The notes under the pieces are model-generated. The model did no database searches and was not told where the DNA came from. It saw only the letters and a list, made by a program, of their open reading frames with translations. Source: a candidate division Zixibacteria bacterium CG_4_9_14_3_um_filter_46_8 (GTDB lineage Bacteria; Zixibacteria; MSB-5A5; UM-FILTER-46-8). From it: a DNA stretch of 37,711 nucleotides. The translations under genes and the position numbers were made by a program. Position 1 is the first letter of the stretch; each line of letters begins with the position of its first letter. Below, piece by piece: positions 7,527 to 16,397 of this stretch. The stretch is from contig PFXJ01000129.1 of assembly GCA_002791595.1 (NCBI GenBank), positions 1 through 37,711 of the forward strand. The letters run 5' to 3'.

Positions 7527-9287
7527 TCATTTCAAATAGCCCAATGCCCTAAAGCGATAGCCAAGAGCTCGATCGCAAGTATTTTCTTCAGGATTGGTAA
7601 TTTGTGTTTTCATCGAATCAACAGTAGTTTTCTCTTCCTCAATCCCCATTTCTTTCAGGATTAGATCGTGAAGATCTGTAAGCCTGTTTAGCCTGGTAGA
7701 ATCAGGATTCAGCCACCGGGCAAAGTCCATGATTACCATTCCGCCCGGACGGGGAAATACGCAGACCTGCGGGAATGCGTTGATAAAGTCGTCCGTGAAT
7801 ATCGAGTTTCCGCTCGCATTATAAACTTCTCCCGGCTTGATGTCTGGTTTCAAGGAGACGGCAACCTTCTGACCGGAGGTATCAGAAATATATACCTGTG
7901 AAAAAAGAGGGTTTCCCTGCGAATCTGAGCAGGTCGCCAGGAAATTGATCACACGCCCGATTTTATTTGGATCGATACTATAAGGCAGAATCGTATATTC
8001 ATAGGTCTTGATAGTTTCCCAGTAAGCACTCATAGGCCAGACCATAGGGGGATGGAATATGACATCCATTTTTGGCTGTATCGTTTTGTTCAGAGAATGT
8101 GCTAGATCTGCGGGATTAGCGCGCAAGGATACAGGATGTCCGCGAAAACTGACCATCATCTTCGTTGAATCTAGTCCAAGGCTGTCTTTCCCAAAGAAAG
8201 CTGGCTCTAACTGAAATCCCGAAACCAATATGACATCTCTGTTACTATCGGCAAGTTCCAATATTTTTCCCACTAACTCATCTTCGTATTCATAACATCT
8301 TTCAACTGCCGCCCCAAACCGTTCCATTTCAGTAGGAGTGATATTAAACCCTCGGGCGTAATGAAATCGCATGAAGTAGCTTTGGGCGACTTCCAGGGTC
8401 CCCGACCTGAAAGCCATAAATTCGGGCAGATAATAATTATTTTTAAGAAGGGAGATTATCGACAGCGTCAATCGGTCTTTTCGCAATTCCCACGATAAGA
8501 GGCGGAGGCAACGTTCTAAATTATCTGGTCCGGGGTCCACATTATCTTTGATCAAAGATTCAAAATTGCCTTCGCTAAGAGGGAAGTTAAGGAATCGATT
8601 AAGCGCCTCAATATCGCTTTTCTCAAATGCACTCTTGGGATCCAAAAGGCCTTTGATATTAGACTTGATATTTTCCTCTTTGGGCAGGATTGAGTTGTCC
8701 ATTAGAAATTCGCGCAACTCGGGAGGATAGATACAATCTTCAGGGCATAATAAAAAGTGGTCGGATATGATTACGGCCCGCAATTTGGCAGGCGCGTGAG
8801 TTAGGGGCCAGTTGATAAATAAAGAGTTTATCTTGTGGTCCGAAAGCTTCTGCGATAATGAGGGGGATGTTAATTCCTTCCAGCCAGCGCTCACAAATCC
8901 CAGGCTATTATCAGCTCCCCAGCAACCGGTGGCAATGCCGTTGAATCCGGCAGGTTGGCCAGTCAGGATTTCAGAAGTTACCGCCGCATCATTGAGAAAA
9001 CCGTTGGAAGGGGACTGGATTGCCAAACTACCGCCATCTTCCATAAGTTTGCGGATATTCGGAAGCCGATTTTCATCAAGCAGGGCATTAAAGATATTAG
9101 GATTTAACGGGCCTAAATCCACAATCAGGAATTGCGGCAGTTTCCGAGAACCATCTTTCTCGAAAATCCTTGGCTTCTCCTCAACTTTTTCTGACGAGCA
9201 TCCGATGATAAATATTGGTATCAGCAAAATCAACAGCGTTTTCGCGACTGTCGTTTTTCTACAAGAATGAGATGCCGACATTATCAT
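7527..9287 (-). CDS. Predicted lipoprotein of the alkaline phosphatase / type I phosphodiesterase superfamily
   Basis: Lipobox LLIPIFIIGCSS; FLIVDLGPLNP...LLDENRLPNIRKLMEDGG...AAVTSEILTGQPAGFNGIATG resembles the superfamily N-terminus. Confidence 0.65.
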   Translation of the reverse strand: MIMSASHSCRKTTVAKTLLILLIPIFIIGCSSEKVEEKPRIFEKDGSRKLPQFLIVDLGPLNPNIFNALLDENRLPNIRKLMEDGGSLAIQSPSNGFLNDAAVTSEILTGQPAGFNGIATGCWGADNSLGFVSAGWKELTSPSLSQKLSDHKINSLFINWPLTHAPAKLRAVIISDHFLLCPEDCIYPPELREFLMDNSILPKEENIKSNIKGLLDPKSAFEKSDIEALNRFLNFPLSEGNFESLIKDNVDPGPDNLERCLRLLSWELRKDRLTLSIISLLKNNYYLPEFMAFRSGTLEVAQSYFMRFHYARGFNITPTEMERFGAAVERCYEYEDELVGKILELADSNRDVILVSGFQLEPAFFGKDSLGLDSTKMMVSFRGHPVSLRANPADLAHSLNKTIQPKMDVIFHPPMVWPMSAYWETIKTYEYTILPYSIDPNKIGRVINFLATCSDSQGNPLFSQVYISDTSGQKVAVSLKPDIKPGEVYNASGNSIFTDDFINAFPQVCVFPRPGGMVIMDFARWLNPDSTRLNRLTDLHDLILKEMGIEEEKTTVDSMKTQITNPEENTCDRALGYRFRALGYLK

Positions 9288-9483
9288 AATGAGATATTCA
9301 TCTCCGGGATGACACTTTTGGATTGTCGATTTTCGATAATCATATCTAACGGCTTTTAATACACCAAATAAATTTAATCGTCAAGGTTTTTATTGATGGC
9401 CCACTATTTTCAAAAATCACTTGACCATTTATCTTAATGGATATAAAATAGCATAGTAAGTTAAACTGTTAAAGGAATGATTT

Positions 9484-9726
9484 ATGGTTGCAAAGGCAAA
9501 AGTAGCTTCAGGAAAATCCGATGATTCTTTAGGCTTTACGTCATCAAATTACATCATATTTGCGATTGGCATCGCATTTGTAATTATAGGCTTTATCGCC
9601 CTTAGATTGGGTTCGCTGACATTAGCGCCGATCCTGTTGGTGCTGGGTTATTGCGTTATTATTCCCATTGCTATTATGTACCGGTGCAAAAAGGATGACC
9701 CGGAAAAGTCGGCGGGTGCCGAATAA
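9484..9726 (+). CDS. Small two-TM membrane protein (DUF3098-like)
   Basis: SNYIIFAIGIAFVIIGFIALRLG...LAPILLVLGYCVIIPIAIMYR; RBS-like AAAGGAA upstream. Family assignment by resemblance. Confidence 0.6.
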   Translation: MVAKAKVASGKSDDSLGFTSSNYIIFAIGIAFVIIGFIALRLGSLTLAPILLVLGYCVIIPIAIMYRCKKDDPEKSAGAE

Positions 9727-9779
9727 TTCCCATCATCAGTTAGTTAGAATCCAAAACCCGTCCTGATATCTTATTCCAA

Positions 9780-10925
9780 ATGCCAATAAGAATTTTATTT
9801 CTTGCTCCGGGTTTATATATTGGGGGAGAAGAGACCCAAAATCTGTTGACCTTCTCCCGGATGAGAGGCGATAGGTTTGATATCATCATTGGCACCACGC
9901 ATGATCCGGGACCATTTGCGCAGAATTTTAGTAATGCCGGCTTGGAGATAATCCCTAATTTACTGAAAGGGCGGTTTGATATCGGGGGAGTGGCGCGAAT
10001 CCGTAAATTGATAAAGGAAAGATCAATTGACATAGTCTGTACTGGTGGATTCGGCGATTCGCTGTTTTATGGCCGGCTGGCTGGAAAACTCGCGGGAGTC
10101 AGGGCTATCGTAAGTACTTTCTTCCATTTCGGGCGCCTGGATCGGAAAAATGCTCGAATCGAAATGTTCAATAAGGTACTGCATCCAATCACTACGGTAT
10201 TCAAAGCCTCATCGATTGCGCTTGGAGAATATCTCATTAATGAATTAGGATATCCCCGAAATAAGGTTGTGGCAATACATGATGGGATAGACACATCCAA
10301 ATTTACGCCATCTCAACCGCCGGAATCCAAATATAACGAACTTGGTATCCCGATCGGCAGGCCTGTAGTTGGGATTGTTGCCTCTTTATATTCTTTCAAG
10401 GGCCCCGATGTTTTTGTGGAGGCCGCAGTGCAAGTTCATCGGAAATTCCCCAACGCCATATTTGTGATGGTCGGAGAAGGCGACCAGCGCCCGAAAATTG
10501 AAAAGATGATAAAGGAATTAGGGTTGCAGGATAATGTGTTGCTACTCGGTTATCGCACCGATGTCCCGGAAATCTTGCCAATTTTCGACATATCGGCGCT
10601 CGCTTCTGATACTGAAGCATTCCCTAACACTTTATTGGAGGCATCCGCCTGCGTAAAGCCATTGGTTTCGACCGCAGTTGGCGGAGCGCCGGAAATCATC
10701 ATCGACGGATTTAATGGTTTCTTGGTTCCGCCAAGAAATCCGCACCTGATGGCTGACAAAATTATAAAGCTCTTATCCGATGACAGCCTTCGTTTGAAGA
10801 TGGCGGCGAATGCGCGCCAACGGGTGTTGGAGAATTTCTCCATTGAACATAAGGTAGTAGTGTTCAGCAAATTCTTTGAACAGCTTTACCGTGGCGAGCG
10901 CATTCCGGCTGGCCTTTATAATTAA
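9780..10925 (+). CDS. Glycosyltransferase family 4-type (GT-B) protein
   Basis: ILFLAPGLYIGGEE..., VAIHDGIDTSKF, GRPVVGIVASLYSFKGPDVFVEA, LGYRTDVPEILPIFDISALASDTEAFPNTLLEASACVKPLVSTAVGGAPEII. Confidence 0.92.
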   Translation: MPIRILFLAPGLYIGGEETQNLLTFSRMRGDRFDIIIGTTHDPGPFAQNFSNAGLEIIPNLLKGRFDIGGVARIRKLIKERSIDIVCTGGFGDSLFYGRLAGKLAGVRAIVSTFFHFGRLDRKNARIEMFNKVLHPITTVFKASSIALGEYLINELGYPRNKVVAIHDGIDTSKFTPSQPPESKYNELGIPIGRPVVGIVASLYSFKGPDVFVEAAVQVHRKFPNAIFVMVGEGDQRPKIEKMIKELGLQDNVLLLGYRTDVPEILPIFDISALASDTEAFPNTLLEASACVKPLVSTAVGGAPEIIIDGFNGFLVPPRNPHLMADKIIKLLSDDSLRLKMAANARQRVLENFSIEHKVVVFSKFFEQLYRGERIPAGLYN

Positions 10926-11120
10926 CCCCCGGTTTTCCAAATCCTGATTTCCATTGAGAATAGTCCCTCTATAATATGGGAACGAAATTCAATTCCCCTT
11001 GTTGATGCATGCGATTTGAATAATACTGAAAGTCAAATTGCCTTATGGGACAAGGGGTTAGGCAAAAACCGAGTCAATTGTGTCAGAGTGCCTGACAGGA
11101 TTGGTCAGGGCGTGGTCCAT

Positions 11121-11273
11121 CGGGAGTGTTGAAAAAGCAGAGGTAGGTCGGAGTCTTGACCCCGACAGCGACGCCATTGGCGTCCATAAATTATTCGATT
11201 GCAGGGGTCAAGACCCCTGCCTACCCACCCTCATTCCCAAACCCCAGTAGGAATGGCTTTTTCAACACTCCCG
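11121..11273. repeat. Nested inverted-repeat element: outer 18-bp IR enclosing a GTAGGTC-family copy (R2, 11143-11224)
   Basis: CGGGAGTGTTGAAAAAGC (11121-11138) / GCTTTTTCAACACTCCCG (11256-11273); inner GTCTTGACCCC/GGGGTCAAGAC (11153-11163/11204-11214); hairpin GCAGGGGT-CAAG-ACCCCTGC 11201-11220. Confidence 0.85.
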
Positions 11274-11305
11274 AAAGTGGGAATCCATATTAGTCAAAGA
11301 GATAG

Positions 11306-11325
11306 ATTCCCGCTTTCGCGGGAAT
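11306..11325. repeat. Short palindrome ATTCCC-GCTTTCGC-GGGAAT
   Basis: Direct reading; format ATTCCC-N8-GGGAAT equals the dRS3 repeat unit known from Neisseria. Confidence 0.75.
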
Positions 11326-11501
11326 GACATTTTGGGGAAGTTAGGAAGCCACTTTTTCAGCAAGCCCCATCAAGGCATCCTATTTTATGAAAAATGCCAA
11401 TACGAATAATCTTGACACAAGTGATACTTTTCACTAATTTAGCAAACTTTGGATAGATAAATGTTTATAAGTTTGGATTGATAACTTAGGAGGAATAATT
11501 A

Positions 11502-12692
11502 ATGTACGGTGCGGTGAAACAACAACTGCAAACAACCTTAGGCGAAATAAAGGATGCCGGGTTATTTAAGGATGAGAGGATCATCATCAGCCAGCAATCG
11601 GCGGAAATCAAGGTGCAATCGGGGCAGGAAGTATTAAACTTCTGCGCCAATAATTATCTGGGTTTGGCGAATAACAAGAGGTTGATTGAAGCGGCCAAGG
11701 TCGGCCTGGACAAATATGGCTACGGTTTAAGCTCGGTCCGATTTATATGCGGCACGCAGGATATCCACAAACAGCTCGAAAAATCGATCGCCAAATTTCT
11801 TGGCACCGAAGATACTATCCTATACTCGTCGTGTTTTGATGCCAATGGCGGTCTTTTTGAGACCCTTCTTTCTGAAGAAGATGCCATCATATCTGATGCT
11901 CTGAATCATGCCTCGATTATCGATGGAATTAGATTGTGCAAGGCGCAACGGTTTCGTTATGACCATAATGATATGGATGACCTGGAAAAAATTCTAAAGG
12001 AAACTCAAAACCTAAATAGGCGGCTGGTCGCCACCGATGGTGTCTTTTCGATGGATGGCCATATTGCTCAACTCGACAAAATTTGTGACTTGGCTGAGAA
12101 ATATAATGCGATGGTGATGATCGATGACTCGCACTCCACCGGCTTTGTAGGAAAAACCGGGCGCGGCACTCACGAGTATCGCAATGTGATGGGTAGAGTC
12201 GATGTCATAACTTCCACCATGGGCAAGGCGCTCGGAGGCGGTTCGGGCGGGTTCACATCCGGGCGGCAGGAAATCATTGATATGCTTCGTCAACGGAGCC
12301 GTCCCTATTTGTTCAGCAATACCCTCCTGCCAGCGATTGTATATGGTGCCTTGGAATGTCTCAAGATGCTTTCCGAGACCACCGCTCTGCGCGACAAGTT
12401 GGAGGATAATACCAAGTATTTTCGTCAGAAGATGACTGCCAACGGATTTGATATCGTTCCGGGCGACCATCCGATTGTGCCGATTATGTTAGGCGATGCC
12501 AAGCTGGCGCATGATTTTGCTCATGATATGCTGGTTGAAGGCATCTACGTTATCGGATTCAGTTTCCCGGTGGTGCCGAAGGGTCAAGCAAGAATCCGAG
12601 TCCAGATTTCTGCGGCTCACGAACGCACACATCTGGATAAGGCGATTACAGCTTTCGCCAAAATCGGCAAGAAACTCGGGGTGATAAAGTAG
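11502..12692 (+). CDS. kbl: Glycine C-acetyltransferase (2-amino-3-ketobutyrate CoA ligase)
   Basis: [79 protein letters not shown]. Confidence 0.95.
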   Translation: MYGAVKQQLQTTLGEIKDAGLFKDERIIISQQSAEIKVQSGQEVLNFCANNYLGLANNKRLIEAAKVGLDKYGYGLSSVRFICGTQDIHKQLEKSIAKFLGTEDTILYSSCFDANGGLFETLLSEEDAIISDALNHASIIDGIRLCKAQRFRYDHNDMDDLEKILKETQNLNRRLVATDGVFSMDGHIAQLDKICDLAEKYNAMVMIDDSHSTGFVGKTGRGTHEYRNVMGRVDVITSTMGKALGGGSGGFTSGRQEIIDMLRQRSRPYLFSNTLLPAIVYGALECLKMLSETTALRDKLEDNTKYFRQKMTANGFDIVPGDHPIVPIMLGDAKLAHDFAHDMLVEGIYVIGFSFPVVPKGQARIRVQISAAHERTHLDKAITAFAKIGKKLGVIK

Positions 12693-12784
12693 GTCAGAGC
12701 ATCAAATGTAAGCATTGGCGCAGACATTCTTGTCTGCGATGATTGATGCGCCCGGACAGTCCCGATCAAATCGGGACGGCCTAC
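12689..12784. repeat. GTAGGTC-family palindromic element, copy R3
   Basis: GTAGG/CCTAC ends; GCATCAA/TTGATGC (12699-12705/12743-12749); internal CGCAGACA-TTCT-TGTCTGCG and GTCCCGAT-CAA-ATCGGGAC hairpins. Confidence 0.75.
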
Positions 12785-12793
12785 CAATACTCG

Positions 12794-12822
12794 GTTGGGG
12801 CGGGTTTTTACCCGCCCTTTAT
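12794..12822 (+). terminator. Rho-independent terminator-like hairpin (GGGCGGGTTTTTACCCGCCC TTTATT)
   Basis: GC-rich perfect stem followed by T-rich tract, downstream of kbl. Confidence 0.65.
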
Positions 12823-12991
12823 TATTTATGATTTGAACTATTATAGGGGGAGGCAGACAAGGTTTGATTCAAGGCAATTTTCCCCGCTTGCAGAAAAAGA
12901 AACAGGCCCACTAATTTACAAATTCAAATTCCCGCATATATTACATGGGTCAATAACTCATATAACTTATGTATAATATGATGAGGAGCAA

Positions 12992-14878
12992 ATGGGTAAT
13001 CCCAATATTTTAAAGGACCTATTGTCAATTGCCGCAGAGCTTGAGTGCGAAAAGCTTAGGAACTGTGAGGAAGGAAAGTTATCGAAGAAGCTGTTCAAAT
13101 CTATTTCTCGCGTCAATCAAACGGGATTGAGAAAATATGAATTGCATCCGGAAGATATCATTATCTTATCGCTCATAACAGCGAATTTATTCCAATATGA
13201 TCGGAATTTAAATACAAGACGCCTGCTTGACCAGATAAGGACATTGGGGATTGATTATGTCAGGATTTTGGATCGGATTGTCTCGTTAATGCAGAAAGAT
13301 ATCCTCGAACCTGGGGAGAAGAGATTTCGCCGTCTAAGCGCCCGCTCGAACAAAGTCCGATTGGTAATTGACCGCACCCATATCCTTGAATATGACATTA
13401 CCCTGAGTGAAAAATTCAGAAGCTATATCCTCGGTGATAAAAACGATATTACAGATGATAAACCAACCGTTTACGTTAAGAATGAGGAGTATCTCACCGA
13501 TTGGTTCGAATATGTCATAGCCCGTCGCGAGTACACCAGCAATCGGAGCTATAACTTATATGATGAAAGCGGACAAAATGCTAACCTATATAAAGCAAAT
13601 CAGCTTCGGGACCGTCTCCGGGAACGCACTGCATTAACTCCCAAGGAATTCCCATTCCAGAGATTAGCAGCAGAATATGAGCTTGATGAAAAAGAGCAGG
13701 TTGCATTGATATATCTTCTGCACGAGGGGCTGGGGGGCTCCCCTTGTGATATTGATGAGTTAATCGACCTGATAGCGGATAACAGATTCAGCAGATATGG
13801 TTATCGCCGCTACTTTCTCAAGGATAGCAAATTATGCCGGAAGAAGCTCATTGAGATTAATGATCAGGTTGATTTTAGACGAAATGGGGGCGAAATAGCG
13901 ATCGCTCAGGATTTAATTGCCCGCATAATGGATACTGAACCCTCCAAGGACAAGGAGAAATTGATGGGGATTCTACGAGGTGATGATCTGCTGTCCCTCA
14001 TAAATCCAAGGTTTGCCTTCAAAACGCTGATACTCAAACCGGAGCTGATCGACCTGATCAAAAGCGGGATCAGCCAATTTGAGAATAAGCATACCGAAGT
14101 TCTTACTAAATGGGGAATCCTTGGAAACAAATCCTCTGATATAGCAAAACCATCACCGAATTCACTCTTGCTGCTATTCCAGGGGCCTCCCGGAACTGGA
14201 AAAACCTATGCCGCTCATTGCGTAGCTTCGGAAATGAATAAGAGCCTTTTGGTCACGGATATTTCCAAAATTTTATCATGCCTTGTCGGTGAAAGCGAGC
14301 AAAATATTCGACGGTTGTTCAGGAAGATAGAACGCATCAATTTGGAAATCGAAAATCCTCCGGTATTGCTATTAAATGAAGCGGATCAATTCTTTACAAT
14401 GAGAGGAACGGCAGAGCAAAGCGTCGATAGGATGTACAACCAGATGCAAAACCTTCTTCTGGAAGCTCTGGAGGATTTCAATGGGATACTCATTGCCACC
14501 ACCAATCTGCAACGCAATTTCGATACCGCCTTTTCGCGCAGATTTCACCTCAAATTGGAATTTCCAGTGCCTGAATATGAAGAACGAAAACGCTTATGGA
14601 GACTTCATTTGCCTGAGAATTTACCTCTTGCCAAGGATGTTGACATCGAAAAGCTGTCAGATCATTTCAGGTTGACTGGTGGGCAGATTGCGGTCGTAGT
14701 GAAAAATGCCGCCGCTTCCGCCGCCTCCCGGATTGGAGCCCGCCGAAAAGTATATCAATCAGACTTGGTGAAATATTGTAAGCTGGAGATGGAATCGTCA
14801 TTTGATAGCATATCCCTCAAGCAGATCGGGTTTAGGAATAGGATAGGAGAGGATGGTTTTGCGAAAGTAAAGAAATAA
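12992..14878 (+). CDS. AAA+ ATPase with long N-terminal region
   Basis: Walker A LLLFQGPPGTGKTYAAH; Walker B VLLLNEADQFF; sensor/Arg-finger LIATTNLQRNFDTAFSRRFHLKLEFPVP. Confidence 0.9.
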   Translation: MGNPNILKDLLSIAAELECEKLRNCEEGKLSKKLFKSISRVNQTGLRKYELHPEDIIILSLITANLFQYDRNLNTRRLLDQIRTLGIDYVRILDRIVSLMQKDILEPGEKRFRRLSARSNKVRLVIDRTHILEYDITLSEKFRSYILGDKNDITDDKPTVYVKNEEYLTDWFEYVIARREYTSNRSYNLYDESGQNANLYKANQLRDRLRERTALTPKEFPFQRLAAEYELDEKEQVALIYLLHEGLGGSPCDIDELIDLIADNRFSRYGYRRYFLKDSKLCRKKLIEINDQVDFRRNGGEIAIAQDLIARIMDTEPSKDKEKLMGILRGDDLLSLINPRFAFKTLILKPELIDLIKSGISQFENKHTEVLTKWGILGNKSSDIAKPSPNSLLLLFQGPPGTGKTYAAHCVASEMNKSLLVTDISKILSCLVGESEQNIRRLFRKIERINLEIENPPVLLLNEADQFFTMRGTAEQSVDRMYNQMQNLLLEALEDFNGILIATTNLQRNFDTAFSRRFHLKLEFPVPEYEERKRLWRLHLPENLPLAKDVDIEKLSDHFRLTGGQIAVVVKNAAASAASRIGARRKVYQSDLVKYCKLEMESSFDSISLKQIGFRNRIGEDGFAKVKK

Positions 14879-14881
14879 GCG

Positions 14882-14972
14882 GTAGGTCAAACCCTTGTCG
14901 AAGATCCCGATTCTATCGGGGTGGTTTCGACTCTATAGAAGAAAATGTCGGAAGAACAAGTCTTTGACCTAC
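14882..14972. repeat. GTAGGTC-family palindromic element, copy R4
   Basis: 10-bp terminal inverted repeat GTAGGTCAAA (14882-14891) / TTTGACCTAC (14963-14972); internal CCCGATTCTATCGGG hairpin. Confidence 0.85.
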
Positions 14973-14976
14973 GATT

Positions 14977-15498
14977 CTAAAAATCCATATTCGCCGGCTC
15001 GAAATATTCCCGCGGATGTTGACAGCAGGGGCATTTTGCGGGCGGTTCTTTACCTTCGTGGACGTAGCCACACACGGTGCATTTCCACTTGATCGGATTA
15101 TCGCGCCTGAATAAAGTCCCGCCCTGCAGCATTTCCAGAAGTTTCTTAAAACGATCCCGATGATGTTTCTCGATTCTGGCAATCTGGCGAAATAGATTTG
15201 CCGCGGCCTTGTTGCCATCTTCATCTGCCTGTTTGGCAAAGTCCGGATACATTTCGGTGGTTTCGTAGTGCTCCCCGGCGATCGCTTCTTTTAAATTGGT
15301 GATGGTATCGCCGATGTCCCTTAAGAGGTTTAGCTCATCTTTGGCGTGACGCCTTTCATTATCAGCAGTCTCTTCAAATATCCTGGCGATGTAATGATAA
15401 CCTTCTTTTTTGGCAATGGCCGCAAAATAAGTATATTTATTTCTTGCTTGAGACTCGCCGGCGAACGCTTCTTTCAAATTCTCATCAGTCTTGCTCAT
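14977..15498 (-). CDS. rbr: Rubrerythrin
   Basis: MSKTDENLKEAFAGESQARNKYTYFAAIAKKEGYHYIARIFEETADNERRHA...; C-terminal rubredoxin-like WKCTVCGYVHEGKEPPAKCPCCQHPREYFE. Start set at 15498 (RBS GAGGTAG) rather than 15618. Confidence 0.95.
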   Translation of the reverse strand: MSKTDENLKEAFAGESQARNKYTYFAAIAKKEGYHYIARIFEETADNERRHAKDELNLLRDIGDTITNLKEAIAGEHYETTEMYPDFAKQADEDGNKAAANLFRQIARIEKHHRDRFKKLLEMLQGGTLFRRDNPIKWKCTVCGYVHEGKEPPAKCPCCQHPREYFEPANMDF

Positions 15499-15636
15499 AT
15501 ATCTACCTCTGTTTAATTGTATTGTTCCGGTAATATGGATATGGCTGTCGGAAAAATCAATTATATTTCTTTTGGCAACGCGCTGTAAGATATTTTCGTA
15601 ATGCCGGGAGTCTTCCATCGCGATGAATATAGCCGC

Positions 15637-15711
15637 AAAAAAATGAGCGGGGGGTTGCTGTTGAACAATTCCCCGCTCTTATCACCCTTATCTTGCTGGT
15701 TGCAACCCCCC
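15637..15711 (-). promoter_or_regulatory. Candidate transcription attenuator in the rubrerythrin leader (mutually exclusive hairpins plus T-tract)
   Basis: Minus strand: GGGGGGTTGC (15711-15702), GAGCGGGG (15678-15671), GCAACCCCCC (15658-15649) overlapping CCCCGCTC (15652-15645), then A and seven T (15643-15637). Confidence 0.5.
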
Positions 15712-16029
15712 ATCAGGGCGAACTTCCTGATTATTTCAAATTAAGTATCTTCCTGATTTTACTCCTGATGCCAACGATTAAATCAGCAAATCTTTAATTA
15801 AGCTTTAGAATTAACACATTTTGAAATATTTGGAAAGATATTATTTTGCATATAGTAATTACTACCGGAATTTGGAACATTGGAATTAGCGTTAATTGTA
15901 TAGATAACTGATGCGAAGAGACTTCTGTTGTTGGATTCTGTTGGCTTAATCTCTGAGGAATATGAATAAAATTCGCTTCTGAGAGAGACTGCCACTTGAT
16001 TTTTATGACGGAATACATTATATTGAAGT

Positions 16030-16287
16030 GTGAATAATGACGATTCCAAGGAAATTAAGACCCGGCGGCCCCCGGACAATTTTATAATAAGAGCTACTGG
16101 TATCATCCAATTAATTATCATATTGATACTTATTATTTATGGTTTCCTGCTGGTATTGGGAATGGTGCCTTTTGGCTCGGGAGATAGCCATCAGTATCTA
16201 AGGATTGCGCTGGGGTCGGTGATGGTTGGATATGGTTTGTTACGGGTAAGATTTTTGTTAAAGAAACTAAGGTTAGAGTCAATGTAG
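16030..16287 (+). CDS. Small two-TM membrane protein of unknown function
   Basis: IIRATGIIQLIIILILIIYGFLLVLGMVPF...YLRIALGSVMVGYGLLRVRFLL; start uncertain. Confidence 0.5.
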   Translation: MNNDDSKEIKTRRPPDNFIIRATGIIQLIIILILIIYGFLLVLGMVPFGSGDSHQYLRIALGSVMVGYGLLRVRFLLKKLRLESM

Positions 16288-16397
16288 TTGTGATTGTGCA
16301 AAAAAGTGCTTGACTTTTAACGGTTTTTTATTTTAATTGGAAATTTGATTTCGATTTAGAAAATGGCGAGAGATTGGTAACATCGGTCATATAAATT

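Noticed and set aside
12743-12976. 77-aa plus-strand ORF after kbl
   Set aside because: Spans repeat R3 and a terminator; no RBS and no plausible protein character.
15798-16121. Minus-strand ORFs 15794-16018 and 15798-16121
   Set aside because: AT-rich, Asn/Ser-rich translations without RBS or domain signal; overlap the more plausible plus-strand small membrane protein.
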